64,000 bases of DNA, taken from Pandoraea horticolens. Its GTDB lineage: Bacteria; Pseudomonadota; Gammaproteobacteria; Burkholderiales; Burkholderiaceae. The first letter of the stretch is position 1. Every line of letters begins with the position of its first letter. Below the pieces are notes generated by a model. It did no database searches and had not been told where the DNA came from. It saw only the letters and a list, made by a program, of their open reading frames with translations. Of the stretch, positions 1-9,091 are shown one piece after another. Both the position numbers and the translations under genes were made by a program. Location of the stretch: positions 62,001-126,000 of the forward strand of contig NZ_CABPSM010000004.1 in NCBI RefSeq assembly GCF_902459555.1. Reading direction: 5' to 3'.

Positions 1-167
1 TCATCGCGAACCGTCGTTGTGCCCAAATTGGTCTCGAAGCGCTCTACCCGAACGAAGAGAATCCGTTCCCGTGGATGAGCGAGATGATCGATCTGAAGAA
101 GGAGCGCAACTTCTTCGAGACGCGTGTGATCGAGTACCAGACCGGTGGCGCGTTGAGCTGGGACTAA
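1..167 (+). CDS. nrdB: Ribonucleoside-diphosphate reductase beta subunit, 3' end only
   Basis: The window opens inside this gene; the readable frame starts at base 3 and ends at TAA 165-167. The last 54 residues begin [16 protein letters not shown] and end in TGGALSWD. This matches the C-terminus of class Ia R2 (NrdB), the subunit that carries the diiron-tyrosyl radical cofactor for reducing ribonucleotides to deoxyribonucleotides. In this family the extreme C-terminal peptide docks onto the large subunit NrdA. The cofactor-binding part lies outside the window. A short hairpin with a GCAA loop (189-204) follows the stop but has no T-run, so it is not a convincing terminator. Confidence 0.9.
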   Translation, partial: IANRRCAQIGLEALYPNEENPFPWMSEMIDLKKERNFFETRVIEYQTGGALSWD

Positions 168-880
168 GTCCGGAGAAAAAAATGGGTGCTCGCTGCAAAG
201 CGAGTATCCATGCGGGTTTCGAGAGGGTGGTGTGTGCGTGCATGACAGGCGTGACCAACAGCAAGAGAAGCAAAAGAGAATGTGCAGGTCACGCACATCA
301 TCCTCACTCGCAAGACGTTTCGATCGCTTCGCAAGTGCTTCGCATGCGTCGACATGCGAGTGCGATGTGCATCAAATACAACAGATTGACTTCTTCATTA
401 CGAATGTTGTGCGCTTTTTTACGTGCAAAGTATTAACATCGCATCACAAAAGAATTATGATTCGCTCAAATAAATTGCAGTCTCGATGAACACACGAAAG
501 CACATTGCTTTCCTCCCGCGACAGAGAGCTGGTAGTTACGGAGCGTAAAAACCTTGGTGCATAGCAAGCAGTATCGCTTATCCGCTATCGCAATCTCCTC
601 CATCCCGATGACGGGACAGGCAAGCTACCCCCCGAAGAATCTGGCGAATCCCCCTTCTCAAGACAATCGAATTGCTGGCGGCGATGTCGCCGGCAATTTT
701 TTTGCGCGCGTGACCACACACGGTCAGCGTCATGCGCGCAGCGCCGAATTCATTAGCGTAAGCCGTCGTTGTCCGATGCGTACGCCGATGAATAGCCCGC
801 TCGCCGGCAGTTCACCGCACGGTGGTCGGGTTTCCTTCTCAGGTGGTTTGTTTGAGTGATCTTTCACGTTAAGGAGCAAA
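168..880. other. Long gene-free stretch between nrdB and the H1-like gene
   Basis: This 713-base stretch has no convincing gene: the short ORFs in it have no recognisable product and poor start contexts. Bases about 360-490 are clearly more AT-rich than the flanks. It holds a hairpin after nrdB (189-204) and a terminator-like hairpin at 671-703. It must also hold the promoter of the H1-like gene, although I see no strong -35/-10 pair. A small RNA ending at 703, or an attenuated leader of the H1-like gene, is possible. Confidence 0.5.
671..703 (+). terminator. Rho-independent terminator-like hairpin, no gene upstream
   Basis: Arms ATTGCTGGCG (671-680) and CGCCGGCAAT (688-697) pair over 10 bp with one G-T wobble and a 7-nt loop, followed by a T-run at 697-703. 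It lies about 500 bases after nrdB and 180 bases before the H1-like start, so it does not simply close a visible gene. It could end a small RNA or attenuate the H1-like leader. Confidence 0.65.
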
Positions 881-883
881 GTG

Positions 884-1468
884 ATGGCTACTACTGCTAA
901 GAAAAAACCCGCAGCCAAGAAGGCTGTTGCCAAGAAGCCGGTAGCGAAGAAGGCTGCTGTCGCCAAGAAGCCTGTCGCCAAGAAGGCTGTGGCTGCTAAG
1001 AAGCCGGTAGCGAAGAAGGCAGCTGCTGCCAAGAAGCCGGCAGCGAAGAAGGTTGCTGCCAAGAAGCCGGCAGCGAAGAAGGTTGCGGTGAAGAAGGTTG
1101 CCGCCAAGAAGCCGGTCGCCAAGAAGGCAGCGGTGAAGAAGGTTGCCGCCAAGAAGCCGGTCGCCAAGAAGGCAGCGGTGAAGAAGGTTGCCGCCAAGAA
1201 GCCGGCAGCCAAGAAGGCAGCAGTGAAGAAGGTCGCTGCGAAGAAGCCGGCAGCGAAGAAGGCCGCTGCCAAGAAGCCTGCTGCCAAGAAGGTTGCTGCG
1301 AAGAAGCCGGCTGCCAAGAAGCCTGCTGCGAAGAAGCCCGCTGCTGCCAAGAAGCCGGCAGTGAAGAAGGTTGCTGCAAAGCCTGCTCCGGCTACGTCGC
1401 CGGCAGCACCGAAGACGGCGCTGAACCCGGCAGCGGCATGGCCGTTCCCGACCGGCAGCCGTCCGTAA
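884..1468 (+). CDS. Histone H1-like alanine/lysine-rich DNA-binding protein
   Basis: About 194 residues made almost wholly of Lys, Ala, Val and Pro in KKPAAKK / KKVAAKK / KKPVAKK motifs, with a short non-repetitive tail ([17 protein letters not shown]). This is the composition of the HctB/AlgP-like H1 family of bacterial nucleoid proteins, which bind DNA through a disordered basic chain. I chose ATG 884 because AAGGAG at 871-876 lies 7 bases upstream; GTG 881 is also in frame. Internal DNA repeats include two exact 45-bp copies (1088-1132, 1133-1177) and a degenerate third, so length variation by slippage is likely. A good terminator follows. The family call rests on composition, not on a folded domain. 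Confidence 0.88.
   Translation: MATTAKKKPAAKKAVAKKPVAKKAAVAKKPVAKKAVAAKKPVAKKAAAAKKPAAKKVAAKKPAAKKVAVKKVAAKKPVAKKAAVKKVAAKKPVAKKAAVKKVAAKKPAAKKAAVKKVAAKKPAAKKAAAKKPAAKKVAAKKPAAKKPAAKKPAAAKKPAVKKVAAKPAPATSPAAPKTALNPAAAWPFPTGSRP
1088..1222 (+). repeat. 45-bp tandem repeat inside the H1-like gene
   Basis: Units 1088-1132 and 1133-1177 are identical; 1178-1222 is a near copy that differs in its last third. Each unit encodes [15 protein letters not shown]. The unit length is a multiple of three, so gain or loss of a copy keeps the reading frame. Confidence 0.9.
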
Positions 1469-1510
1469 TTCGAGTGCCGATGCAGGAACCAGGGCACTTA
1501 GGTGTCTTTT

Positions 1511-1532
1511 GATCGAGTAGGCCTACTCGATC
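1511..1532. repeat. Perfect 22-bp palindrome after the H1-like gene
   Basis: The half-site GATCGAGTAGG is followed directly by its reverse complement with no spacer. It lies 42 bases past the H1-like stop and just before the terminator. A spacerless palindrome makes a poor RNA hairpin, so a dimeric protein site is as likely as an RNA role. Confidence 0.7.
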
Positions 1533-1535
1533 CGG

Positions 1536-1573
1536 AACCCGCTGTGATGAGTCATCGTCGCAGCGGGTTTTTT
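1536..1573 (+). terminator. Terminator of the H1-like gene
   Basis: AACCCGCTG (1536-1544) pairs perfectly with CAGCGGGTT (1561-1569), with a 16-nt loop and a T-run at 1568-1573. This is a classic Rho-independent terminator for plus-strand transcription. Confidence 0.88.
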
Positions 1574-1586
1574 CATGGTGCAAATG

Positions 1587-1610
1587 AAAACGGGCGACCT
1601 GAGTCGCCCG
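1587..1610 (-). terminator. Terminator of the glycine-zipper lipoprotein gene
   Basis: CGGGCGA (1591-1597) and TCGCCCG (1604-1610) pair perfectly with a 6-nt loop. On the minus strand the stem is followed by TTTT (AAAA at 1587-1590 on plus). It lies 70-95 bases downstream of the lipoprotein stop. Confidence 0.75.
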
Positions 1611-1682
1611 AGTCATGCGTGCACAGGCGCGATACGAGATCGCTTCCGGCAAGTACAGCGCGTGTCAGCGCAACGTGAAGAC

Positions 1683-2162
1683 TTAGTGCGTCACACGTGT
1701 CACGCCGCCGCTCGAGAGCAGACGCACGCGCTGTCCCGGCTGGAACGTCTCGTCGGCATCCTGCGTGATCGCACGCAGCTCGCCGTTGTCGAGTCGCACC
1801 GTGATTTCCAGACCCGCCTTCTTGCTCATGCGGCTCTCGATGGCTTGACCTGCCACGGCGCCCAGCAGACCGCCCACGATGCCCGTCGCAATCGAACCGC
1901 GACCGCCGCCGATGGCGCTGCCGCCGATGGCACCGAGCGCGCCGCCGCCCGCGATGCCGAGAATGCCCGGATCGCCGTTGCTGCTGTCGATCGTGACCGG
2001 GCGTACCGATTCGACCGTGCCCATGCGCACGACCTGTTCGCGTTGCGCCTGACGGCTGTTGTAGACGCTCGCAGAATTGCTCGGGCCGAACGCCGTGCAG
2101 GCGGACAGAGAGAGCGAAGCCGCGGCAGTGAGAATAATGAGCGGTGTGGTCAGTCGTGCCAT
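1683..2162 (-). CDS. Outer-membrane lipoprotein with glycine-zipper domain (SlyB/PcpY-like)
   Basis: The 159-residue protein starts with a lipoprotein signal peptide ending in the lipobox LSAC, which makes Cys22 the lipidated residue. Residues about 65-110 are a glycine-zipper two-transmembrane segment (GGGALGAIGGSAIGGG..., GGLLGAVAGQ). The C-terminus (about 115-155) looks like a small beta domain. This is the Rickettsia 17-kDa antigen/SlyB type of envelope lipoprotein, whose exact role is uncertain; SlyB homologues are linked to outer-membrane integrity. It follows the PfkB-type kinase gene by 19 bases on the same strand and is probably co-transcribed. Confidence 0.85.
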   Translation of the reverse strand: MARLTTPLIILTAAASLSLSACTAFGPSNSASVYNSRQAQREQVVRMGTVESVRPVTIDSSNGDPGILGIAGGGALGAIGGSAIGGGRGSIATGIVGGLLGAVAGQAIESRMSKKAGLEITVRLDNGELRAITQDADETFQPGQRVRLLSSGGVTRVTH

Positions 2163-2181
2163 CGTTGTGCCTTTTCTAAGA

Positions 2182-3117
2182 TCATTCGAAGCGGTGGCCG
2201 AACGCTTCTACATATTGCGCCTCGATTTCGCTGCGCGCCGGTGCATAAGTCTGCGGGCCTTGCTCGGCAATCTTGAGTGAACCCATCAGGCTGGCCAGGC
2301 GGCCGGTCGTCGGCCAGTCGAGGCCCTTTTCAATGCCATACAGCAACCCGCCACGGAACGCATCGCCGCAACCGGTGGGATCGACGATGCGCTTGGCGGT
2401 CACGGCAGGAATGTCGTGTTGCTTGCCGTCGGCGAAGATCAGGGCCCCGTGCTCTCCGCGCGTGACGACAAGTGCCTCGACTCGGGACTGCAGGTCTTCC
2501 ATCGACCAGCCGGTCTTCGAGCAGAGGAGCTTGGCTTCGTAGTCGTTGACCGCGAGATACGTTGCGAGTTCCACCATGCGACGCAGTGCCTCAGCCGAGA
2601 GCAGCGGCAAACCCTGGCCCGGATCGAACACGAAAGGCACTCCTGCCGCGGCGAAGCCCTCGGCGTGGGTGAGCATGGCGTCCGGGGCATCGGGGGCGAC
2701 GATGCCGAGCGTGGCGCCTTTGACGTCGGCCACGCGATTCTCCGCCGAGAACATCATTGCGCCCGGGTGGAAGGCGGTGATCTGGTTGTTGTCCAGATCG
2801 GTGGTGATCATGGCGTTCGCCGTCATGCTGTCGGCGACGGTGCGCACGAATTCCGTCGTCATGCCAAGCGACTGGAAACGCTCGACGTAGGCGCCGCCAT
2901 CGCCGCCGACCGTCCCCATCACCACCGGCGAGCCCCCCAGCAGATGCAGGCTGTAGCCGATGTTGCCGGCGCACCCGCCGAAGTTGCGGCGCATCGTCGG
3001 CACGAGGAAGCTGACGTTCAGGATGTGCACCTGATCGGGCAGGATGTGCTCGCCGAAGCGGCCTTCGAACGTCATGATGTTGTCGTAGGCGAGCGAGCCG
3101 CAGATCACGGTAGTCAC
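2182..3117 (-). CDS. PfkB-family carbohydrate/nucleoside kinase (adenosine-kinase-like)
   Basis: The 311-residue protein of the ribokinase/PfkB fold transfers phosphate from ATP to a sugar or nucleoside hydroxyl. The N-terminal FGGCAGNIGYSLHLLG matches PfkB signature 1. DPTGCGDAFRGG near residue 260 is signature 2 with the catalytic Asp, with Cys in place of the usual Ala of GAGD. I chose GTG 3117 (TTVICGSLAYDN) because AAGGACC lies just upstream; the longer frame to 3261 adds sequence unlike the family. tpx upstream has its own terminator, so this gene likely has its own promoter in 3118-3198. The substrate is not certain: adenosine kinase is the best guess from overall similarity. Confidence 0.82.
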   Translation of the reverse strand: MTTVICGSLAYDNIMTFEGRFGEHILPDQVHILNVSFLVPTMRRNFGGCAGNIGYSLHLLGGSPVVMGTVGGDGGAYVERFQSLGMTTEFVRTVADSMTANAMITTDLDNNQITAFHPGAMMFSAENRVADVKGATLGIVAPDAPDAMLTHAEGFAAAGVPFVFDPGQGLPLLSAEALRRMVELATYLAVNDYEAKLLCSKTGWSMEDLQSRVEALVVTRGEHGALIFADGKQHDIPAVTAKRIVDPTGCGDAFRGGLLYGIEKGLDWPTTGRLASLMGSLKIAEQGPQTYAPARSEIEAQYVEAFGHRFE

Positions 3118-3198
3118 GGAACAGGTCCTTGCGAAAAGTAAGAAGGGGGCAACAAGGGCGGCAGTCGATGACTCGCAGTCGAGCCGCCTCATGCTGTC

Positions 3199-3236
3199 GA
3201 AAAAACGGGCCGGCGCATCGCATCTGTTGCGCCGGC
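3199..3236 (-). terminator. Terminator of tpx
   Basis: GCCGGCGCA (3209-3217) pairs perfectly with TGCGCCGGC (3228-3236). On the minus strand the stem is followed by CCCG and a run of six T (AAAAAA near 3200-3205 on plus). It separates tpx from the kinase gene. Confidence 0.85.
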
Positions 3237-3306
3237 ACGGGAACTGCGATCCGGCGCGCACCGGCCGAATCGACTGATGCGGGCGAGCCAGATGAACGGC
3301 AGTGAT

Positions 3307-3807
3307 TTACGCCAGGGCGGCGAGCGCGGCGTCGTAGTTCGGTTCGTTCTTGATCTCGGGCACGAGTTCAGCGTGGATCACGCGGTTATCGGCATCGAGC
3401 ACCACGACGGCACGAGCTGCCACGCCGGCGAGCGGGCCGGTCGTGATCGCCACGCCGTAATTCTTGAGGAACTCGCGACCGCGCATGGTCGAGAGCGTGA
3501 CAACGTTGTTCAGGCCTTCGGTGGCGCAGAAGCGGCTCATCGCGAACGGCAGGTCGGCCGAGATCACGAGCACGACAGTGTTCTCGAGCTTACCGGCGGC
3601 TTCGTTGAATTTGCGGGTCGAGGTGGCGCAGGTCGGCGTGTCGAGGCTCGGCACGATGTTGAGCACCTTGCGTTTACCGGCGAAGTCGTCGAGCGTGACG
3701 TCTTGCAATTTGGCGTTGACGAGCGAGAGTGCCGGTGCGGTCTGACCCTTCTGCGGGAACTGGCCGTCGACTTCGATGGGGTTACCCCCGAGCGTGACTT
3801 GGGACAT
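3307..3807 (-). CDS. tpx: Thiol peroxidase (atypical 2-Cys peroxiredoxin)
   Basis: The 166-residue protein reduces lipid and other hydroperoxides using thioredoxin. The peroxidatic cysteine is Cys60 in LDTPTCATS and the resolving cysteine is Cys94 in SRFCATEG, the standard Tpx pair that forms an intramolecular disulfide. ATG 3807 ([13 protein letters not shown]) has AGGAG 8 bases upstream and gives the normal family length; the longer frame to 3843 is unlikely. It lies 32 bases after the DUF3426 gene and is closed by a strong terminator, so it may be read both with that gene and from its own promoter. Confidence 0.96.
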   Translation of the reverse strand: MSQVTLGGNPIEVDGQFPQKGQTAPALSLVNAKLQDVTLDDFAGKRKVLNIVPSLDTPTCATSTRKFNEAAGKLENTVVLVISADLPFAMSRFCATEGLNNVVTLSTMRGREFLKNYGVAITTGPLAGVAARAVVVLDADNRVIHAELVPEIKNEPNYDAALAALA

Positions 3808-3839
3808 CAATATCTCCTGAATTGAGTGCAACAGCGCTA

Positions 3840-4934
3840 TCAAGGATAGAACGCGAGCACCCGGTAATTACTGGCTAGCGCTGCCTGCGCCGACAATCGT
3901 AACCGAATCGTTCGTTCATTGCGTGAAGCCAGCCCGGCCTCGCGCAGCGCGGCATCGGCAACGTAGTCGCTGGCCGCAAAAACGCGTCGCACGACGGGCT
4001 TGCCGTCGATGTCCGACAGCGTCAGTTCGAGCGATGGCCACGCCACCGCGTAGTCCGCCTGATTGCGGATGAACACGGTGAGCGTCATGGGTACGGCGTC
4101 GGCCGGGGAGGCAGACACCGCGCTTGCCGTTGCGTCGGTGGCGTCTTCTGTGCCGGCTTCGTCGGTGACAAGAGTCACGCTGGAAAGCTGAATCATGTCC
4201 GGCTGACGCGGTGGTGCGATCGTCACATGCATCGGCCGGCCGATAGCGGTGAACACGCCGCGCAATGCCGGAACCCGGTCGACCAGTGCGGCGTGTTCGA
4301 TCCATGCCCACTGTGCAGCCAGGCCGAGGATCGCCAGCGTGAGCAGCACTCGCCAGATCGCGCGGCCGGCACCGGGGCGCTGCGGTTGCCCTGCGAGGTG
4401 GCTCGAGCCTGGTGGTTCGGCTCGGGACGACGAGGCGGTTGGTGAGGTCGGTGTGTTGAGTCTCGTGGGTTCGTCGTCGTCGATGTAGCGCCTTGGGCCA
4501 TGTTGCATTTGCGCCCGGCTTTCGTCGGCGGTGCCCAGCAACGCAGCGATGGCGGTGGGCGTGAGCATCTCGGGCGCCGGCGGCCGTTCGGCGCGGGGTA
4601 CGGATTCGTTCGCCGATGCCGCAGACACCGCCTTATCGATCGGCAGCGACGACACCTGCGGTTCGCCCGAGATGTCGTGGGTACCGGCGCCGTTCGTCGC
4701 GACGGTATCGATGAGGGCAGTGCTATCGGCTGGCGTCGCACTCATCATCTCGGCGGCCGGCGCGTCACTCGCTTCGCTGGGCGGATCGCAGAGATAGGCG
4801 CGTCCGTCGAACACTTCACGGCAATTGCCGCAACGCACCAAACCATCGCGCAGCTTGAGCTGATCCGAGACGACGCGAAAGACGGTATGGCAGTGGGGGC
4901 AGCGGGTAGCGAGAACGCGCGAGGGCTGGGTCAT
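3840..4934 (-). CDS. Zinc-ribbon membrane protein of the DUF3426 family
   Basis: This 364-residue protein has an N-terminal MJ0042-type zinc ribbon (Cys12/Cys15 and Cys35/Cys38 in RCPHCHTVF and [10 protein letters not shown]), then a long Pro/Ser/Thr-rich linker. One transmembrane helix follows (about 189-209, [20 protein letters not shown]), and a C-terminal DUF3426 domain of beta character ends RVLAFYP. The function of the family is unknown. In Burkholderiaceae it commonly follows prmA, and here the gap to prmA is 32 bases, which suggests one transcript with accB-accC-prmA. The layout implies a cytoplasmic zinc ribbon and a periplasmic domain. Confidence 0.85.
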   Translation of the reverse strand: MTQPSRVLATRCPHCHTVFRVVSDQLKLRDGLVRCGNCREVFDGRAYLCDPPSEASDAPAAEMMSATPADSTALIDTVATNGAGTHDISGEPQVSSLPIDKAVSAASANESVPRAERPPAPEMLTPTAIAALLGTADESRAQMQHGPRRYIDDDEPTRLNTPTSPTASSSRAEPPGSSHLAGQPQRPGAGRAIWRVLLTLAILGLAAQWAWIEHAALVDRVPALRGVFTAIGRPMHVTIAPPRQPDMIQLSSVTLVTDEAGTEDATDATASAVSASPADAVPMTLTVFIRNQADYAVAWPSLELTLSDIDGKPVVRRVFAASDYVADAALREAGLASRNERTIRLRLSAQAALASNYRVLAFYP

Positions 4935-4966
4935 GGGACTCGAGGGCTCGGCGCGTTGTGCGCGGT

Positions 4967-5860
4967 TTAGCTGGCGGCCTGCCCGTGCAGGCAGACCCAG
5001 CCATCGTCAGCGCGCCAGACCGACATCTTCATATAGGGCGCGTAGGCAGCGATCACTTCGCCGGCTTGTCGTTCCAGCACGCCGGACAGCGCGAGGCGTC
5101 CGCCCGGTGCTACCCGCGAGGTGAGCATCGAGGCCAGCAGCTTGAGCGGATTCGACAGGATGTTAGCGACCACAATGTTGAACTGACCGTCGCGCAGGTC
5201 GTCGGGCAGTCCGTATTCGACCGTCGCGTGATTGCGTTCGCTATTGTAGCGGGCGGACTCGACGGCCTGCGGATCGATATCGATACCGATGACCGGATCG
5301 GCGCCGCACTTGCGCGCGAGAATCGCCAGAATGCCCGAGCCACAACCATAGTCGAGCAGCGATTGGCCCGGCTGTACGTTCTGTTCGAGCCACTCCATGC
5401 AGAGTCGCGTGGTTGGATGGCTGCCGGTGCCGAAGGCCAGGCCCGGATCGAGTTCGAGGATGAGGGCGTCGGTGTCCGGGGCGTCGTGCCACGACGGCAC
5501 CACCCAGATCCGCTGGCCGATCTGCATCGGCTCGAACTGCGATTGCGTGAGGCGCACCCAATCCTGCTCCTCCACGTCACGCAAGGTGAACGCGGGTGAC
5601 GCGGCGAGCCCCAATTCATTGACCGCCGCCGCGAGCAGCACGGCGGCGTCCTGGTCTTCCCCCACCAGCGCGACCACGCGCGAGTGCTGCCACGCAGTGT
5701 CCGGCGGGGTGAGACCAGGCTCGCCGAACATCGGTTGCTCGTCGGGCGTGTCGGCGTCCGCGTCTTCCACCGAGACGGACAGCACGCCGAGATCGAGCAG
5801 GGCGTCTGACAGGGCCTCGGCTTGGGCACGGGCAACTTCTACGACGAGTTCGCGATACAT
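4967..5860 (-). CDS. prmA: Ribosomal protein L11 methyltransferase
   Basis: The 297-residue SAM-dependent methyltransferase trimethylates ribosomal protein L11. The N-terminal substrate-recognition domain (about 1-125) carries [21 protein letters not shown]. The Rossmann domain contains [15 protein letters not shown]-like sequence (here [15 protein letters not shown]) and SAM motif [13 protein letters not shown], and [16 protein letters not shown] holds the NPxx-type catalytic region. It sits 27 bases after accC in the same direction; an accC-prmA arrangement is common in proteobacteria. Length and motifs are normal. Confidence 0.96.
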   Translation of the reverse strand: MYRELVVEVARAQAEALSDALLDLGVLSVSVEDADADTPDEQPMFGEPGLTPPDTAWQHSRVVALVGEDQDAAVLLAAAVNELGLAASPAFTLRDVEEQDWVRLTQSQFEPMQIGQRIWVVPSWHDAPDTDALILELDPGLAFGTGSHPTTRLCMEWLEQNVQPGQSLLDYGCGSGILAILARKCGADPVIGIDIDPQAVESARYNSERNHATVEYGLPDDLRDGQFNIVVANILSNPLKLLASMLTSRVAPGGRLALSGVLERQAGEVIAAYAPYMKMSVWRADDGWVCLHGQAAS

Positions 5861-5887
5861 AGCGAGTAGTTCCTACGAATTAACGAC

Positions 5888-7249
5888 TTAATTGCTGCCG
5901 ACGGCAGACTTCTGCGCCAGCTTGTGTTCCAGATAATGGATGCTCGTGCCGCCTTCGACGAACTTGGCGTCGAGCATCAATTCCCGGTGCAGCGGAATGT
6001 TCGTCTGAATACCTTCGATCACGATTTCCGACAGCGCCACGCGCATGCGGCGAATCGCCTGGTCGCGCGTTGCCCCGTAGGCGATCAGCTTGCCGATCAT
6101 CGAATCGTAGTTGGGCGGCACGAAGTAGCCGTTATAAGCATGAGAATCGACGCGGATGCCGGGGCCGCCCGGCATGTGCCAGGCGGTGATGCGACCCGGC
6201 GACGGCGTGAACTTGAACGGATCTTCGGCGTTGATACGGCACTCGATGGCGTGCCCCTGGAACTGGATGTCGCGCTGACGGTAGACGAGCTTCTCGCCGG
6301 CCGCGATGCGGATTTGTTCCTGCACGATATCGATGCCCGTGATCATTTCCGTGACCGGGTGCTCGACCTGCACGCGCGTGTTCATTTCGATGAAGTAGAA
6401 CTCATTGTTCTCGAACAGGAACTCGAACGTGCCGGCGCCGACATAGCCCATCTTCTTGCAGGCGTCGGCGCATCGATCGCCGATGCGCTCGATCAGACGG
6501 CGCGGGATCAGCGGTGCGGTCGCCTCTTCGATCACCTTCTGGTGACGGCGCTGCATCGAGCAGTCGCGCTCGCCCAGCCAGATTGCATTCTTGTGCTTGT
6601 CGGCGAGAATCTGGATTTCGATATGGCGCGGGTTCTCGAGGAACTTCTCCATATAGACTTCCGGATTGCCGAACGCACGGCCGGCTTCCTCGCGGGTCAT
6701 GTTAACCGCGTTCACGAGTGCCGCTTCCGTGTGCACCACGCGCATGCCGCGACCACCGCCGCCGCCTGCGGCCTTGATGATCACCGGATAGCCGATCTGA
6801 CGTGCAATGCGCACGATTTCCTTCGGATCGTCGGGCAACGCGCCTTCCGAGCCCGGCACGCAGGGCACGCCGGTCTTGATCATCGTCTGCTTGGCCGAGA
6901 CCTTGTCGCCCATCAGGCGAATGGTGTCGGGGCGCGGGCCGATGAACGTGAAGCCCGATTGCTCGACGCGCTCGGCGAAGTCGGCATTCTCGGAGAGAAA
7001 GCCGTAGCCTGGGTGGATAGCCTGGGCGTCGGTGACTTCTGCCGCGCTGATGAGCGCAGGCATGTTCAGATAGCTGAGCGGCGAGGGTGCCGGGCCGATA
7101 CAAACGGCTTCGTCAGCGAGCTTGACGTACTTCGCTTCCTTGTCGGCTTCGGAGTAGACCACGACGGTCTTGATGCCCATCTCGCGGCACGCGCGCTGGA
7201 TGCGCAAAGCGATTTCGCCGCGGTTGGCGATGAGAATTTTTTCAAACAT
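5888..7249 (-). CDS. accC: Biotin carboxylase, acetyl-CoA carboxylase subunit
   Basis: The 453-residue ATP-grasp enzyme carboxylates the biotin of AccB, the first half-reaction of malonyl-CoA synthesis. It starts [17 protein letters not shown], has the glycine-rich ATP lid loop [15 protein letters not shown] (about residue 160), and carries the catalytic region [16 protein letters not shown]. Length matches the family (about 450). It lies 100 bases after accB, followed by prmA 27 bases on, which fits an accB-accC-prmA transcript. Confidence 0.98.
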   Translation of the reverse strand: MFEKILIANRGEIALRIQRACREMGIKTVVVYSEADKEAKYVKLADEAVCIGPAPSPLSYLNMPALISAAEVTDAQAIHPGYGFLSENADFAERVEQSGFTFIGPRPDTIRLMGDKVSAKQTMIKTGVPCVPGSEGALPDDPKEIVRIARQIGYPVIIKAAGGGGGRGMRVVHTEAALVNAVNMTREEAGRAFGNPEVYMEKFLENPRHIEIQILADKHKNAIWLGERDCSMQRRHQKVIEEATAPLIPRRLIERIGDRCADACKKMGYVGAGTFEFLFENNEFYFIEMNTRVQVEHPVTEMITGIDIVQEQIRIAAGEKLVYRQRDIQFQGHAIECRINAEDPFKFTPSPGRITAWHMPGGPGIRVDSHAYNGYFVPPNYDSMIGKLIAYGATRDQAIRRMRVALSEIVIEGIQTNIPLHRELMLDAKFVEGGTSIHYLEHKLAQKSAVGSN

Positions 7250-7349
7250 TATGTGCAGTCCTGCCCGTAAGGGGAGAGGAGCGGGGCCGGACGCCGCTTG
7301 CCGCCAAGCGGTACACAGCTGCGCTGCGTGGGGCGTCCGACAACCGGCA

Positions 7350-7808
7350 TTAGCCGATCACGAACAGCGGCTGACCGTATTCCACGGCTTGACCGTTCTC
7401 GACCAGGATTTCCTTGATCACGCCAGCCTTGTCCGACTCGATTTCGTTGAGCAGTTTCATGGCTTCGATGATGCACAGCGTCTGGCCTTCCTTGACCGAG
7501 TCGCCGACTTGCGCGAACGGATCGGCGCCCGGCGACGGGGCACGGTAGAACGTACCGACCATCGGCGACGTCACGATATGACCTTGCGGCAGCACCGGCG
7601 TGGCCGGGGCGGGGGCAGCGCTCGGAGCGACGGGAGCTTGCGCAGCGGCCTGCGGGAGTGCCGGCATGGCCATCTGCATCGGGGCGGCGATCACTTGGGG
7701 CGGCGCCTTGACGATGCGGACCTTGCCTTCGCCTTCGGTGACTTCGAGTTCGGAAATACCCGATTCGGCCACGAGGTCGATCAACGTCTTGAGTTTGCGC
7801 AAATCCAT
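7350..7808 (-). CDS. accB: Biotin carboxyl carrier protein of acetyl-CoA carboxylase
   Basis: The 152-residue carrier begins [17 protein letters not shown], continues through an Ala/Pro-rich flexible linker (about 48-78), and ends in a biotinyl domain with the biotin-attachment lysine in [18 protein letters not shown] 7808 has AGGAG a few bases upstream (GGAGCTTCCTTC); the frame extends to 7838 but the shorter start fits the family. It delivers biotin between AccC and the carboxyltransferase AccA/AccD, which are not in this window. aroQ lies 69 bases upstream, the usual aroQ-accB-accC order. Confidence 0.98.
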   Translation of the reverse strand: MDLRKLKTLIDLVAESGISELEVTEGEGKVRIVKAPPQVIAAPMQMAMPALPQAAAQAPVAPSAAPAPATPVLPQGHIVTSPMVGTFYRAPSPGADPFAQVGDSVKEGQTLCIIEAMKLLNEIESDKAGVIKEILVENGQAVEYGQPLFVIG

Positions 7809-7877
7809 GAAGGAAGCTCCTTGATTCGATATCGGCACGGGGGCAACGCCCCGCGCGGGGAAATGGGGATGAGAGGA

Positions 7878-8324
7878 CTACCCGCCGGCGAGTCGCCGCA
7901 GGGCAAAATCGAGTGCGAAGGTGTAGCCGCGCCAGCCCAGGCCGCAGATCACGCCTTGCGCTATATCGGAAAAGTACGAGTGATGCCGGAAGGCTTCGCG
8001 CGCATGGACGTTCGAGAGGTGGACCTCGACGAACGGAATGCCCACCCCGGCCAGGGCGTCGCGCATCGCCACACTGGTATGGGTGTAGGCCGCAGGGTTG
8101 ATGACGATGAAGTCGATCGACTCATCGCGAGCCGCCTGAATCCGGTCAACCAATGCACCTTCGTGATTGCTTTGGAATGTCACCACCTCGGCACCCGCCG
8201 TCTTGGCCTGCGCCACAAGGGCGGAGTCAATGTCGGCCAACGTCGTGCGACCGTACACCTCCGGCTCGCGAGTGCCGAGCAGGTTCAGGTTGGGGCCATG
8301 GAGCACGAGAATGCGGTGAGGCAT
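7878..8324 (-). CDS. aroQ: 3-dehydroquinate dehydratase, type II
   Basis: The 148-residue type II dehydroquinase converts 3-dehydroquinate to 3-dehydroshikimate in the shikimate pathway. It starts [20 protein letters not shown], with catalytic Tyr24 in EPEVYG and the catalytic His in the loop [19 protein letters not shown]. Length matches the dodecameric type II family (about 145-150). ATG 8324 is the start that gives the conserved N-terminus; the 30 residues encoded upstream in frame are unlike the family. It precedes accB by 69 bases; aroE of the same pathway lies at 16.2 kb. Confidence 0.96.
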   Translation of the reverse strand: MPHRILVLHGPNLNLLGTREPEVYGRTTLADIDSALVAQAKTAGAEVVTFQSNHEGALVDRIQAARDESIDFIVINPAAYTHTSVAMRDALAGVGIPFVEVHLSNVHAREAFRHHSYFSDIAQGVICGLGWRGYTFALDFALRRLAGG

Positions 8325-8467
8325 TGGCGAATCAAATTTCACGAAATTGGGCGCAATTAAACGCCAGTTGGTGGATTTTGTCCAGTGGGGCGAAAATCGT
8401 GCCGTGCCACCCACGTCCGGCGGGACTCCCCGTGATGCCCCCGTGACTTCCTGTTTCCGCTGTGGGG

Positions 8468-8992
8468 TCAGATGAACGGCCTGAGCGCTGCGCGGACTTC
8501 GTCCGACGAGATGCGGCCGAGCTTCTCGTAGTGCAGGCGGCCCTGCGGATCGACAACGACGGTAAACGGTAATGCCCCGGCCTTGTTGCCCAGCGCACGG
8601 GCCAGATCGGTTCCCGCGTAGCCGGCCACGAGCAGCGGATAGTCGACTTTTACCTTCTGCTCGAACGCGATCATGTTCTGGGCGGTATCGATGCCGATTC
8701 CCACGAATTGGACGTTTTTACTACCGAATTCCGAGGACAATGCCTGCAAATCGGGCATTTCTTCCACGCAGGGCCCGCACCACGGCGCCCAGAAGTTGAT
8801 GACCAGTGTTTTGCCGCGCCATTGCGAGACGGCCTGCTCGTTACCGCGCAGGTCGGGCAGCCGGGTGGCGAGCAACTGCGCGACAGCGGCGTCCGGGGCG
8901 TTCGCCGGCGGCGGGTTCCGGTGGCCGAGCCAGAAGCCGCCCGCCAGCCCTGCGAGCGCCAGAATCACTAGAATAACAATGCGTTTTGCCAT
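8468..8992 (-). CDS. TlpA/ResA-family thioredoxin-like protein, membrane-anchored
   Basis: The 174-residue protein has one N-terminal membrane anchor (residues 4-22, [19 protein letters not shown]) and a periplasmic thioredoxin fold with WCGPC at 71-75. A cis-Pro follows in [13 protein letters not shown]. It is probably a periplasmic thiol-disulfide reductase of the TlpA/ResA/DsbE group; the partner is unknown, and cytochrome c maturation or peroxide defence are options. ATG 8992 gives a proper signal anchor, although its upstream sequence is C/T-rich with no clear ribosome-binding site; the longer frame to 9082 is less likely. Confidence 0.85.
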   Translation of the reverse strand: MAKRIVILVILALAGLAGGFWLGHRNPPPANAPDAAVAQLLATRLPDLRGNEQAVSQWRGKTLVINFWAPWCGPCVEEMPDLQALSSEFGSKNVQFVGIGIDTAQNMIAFEQKVKVDYPLLVAGYAGTDLARALGNKAGALPFTVVVDPQGRLHYEKLGRISSDEVRAALRPFI

Positions 8993-9091
8993 GATGGGAG
9001 GGAGGGCAGAGGTGCCGGGATCAACGGTAGACGAAAAACGGAGGGCAATTGAGGAGAATAAGTGGCGATTTTGCCGCAACATGACGGCAGA

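Noticed and set aside
884-1468. CRISPR-like or satellite repeat
   Set aside because: The repeats are codon-based (multiples of three), without unique spacers, and encode a known type of protein.
730-1497. 255-residue antisense frame over the H1-like gene (Phe/Ala/Gly repeats)
   Set aside because: It is the mirror of the lysine/alanine repeats; TTC and GCC on the antisense strand give no stops. There is no start context and no known family.
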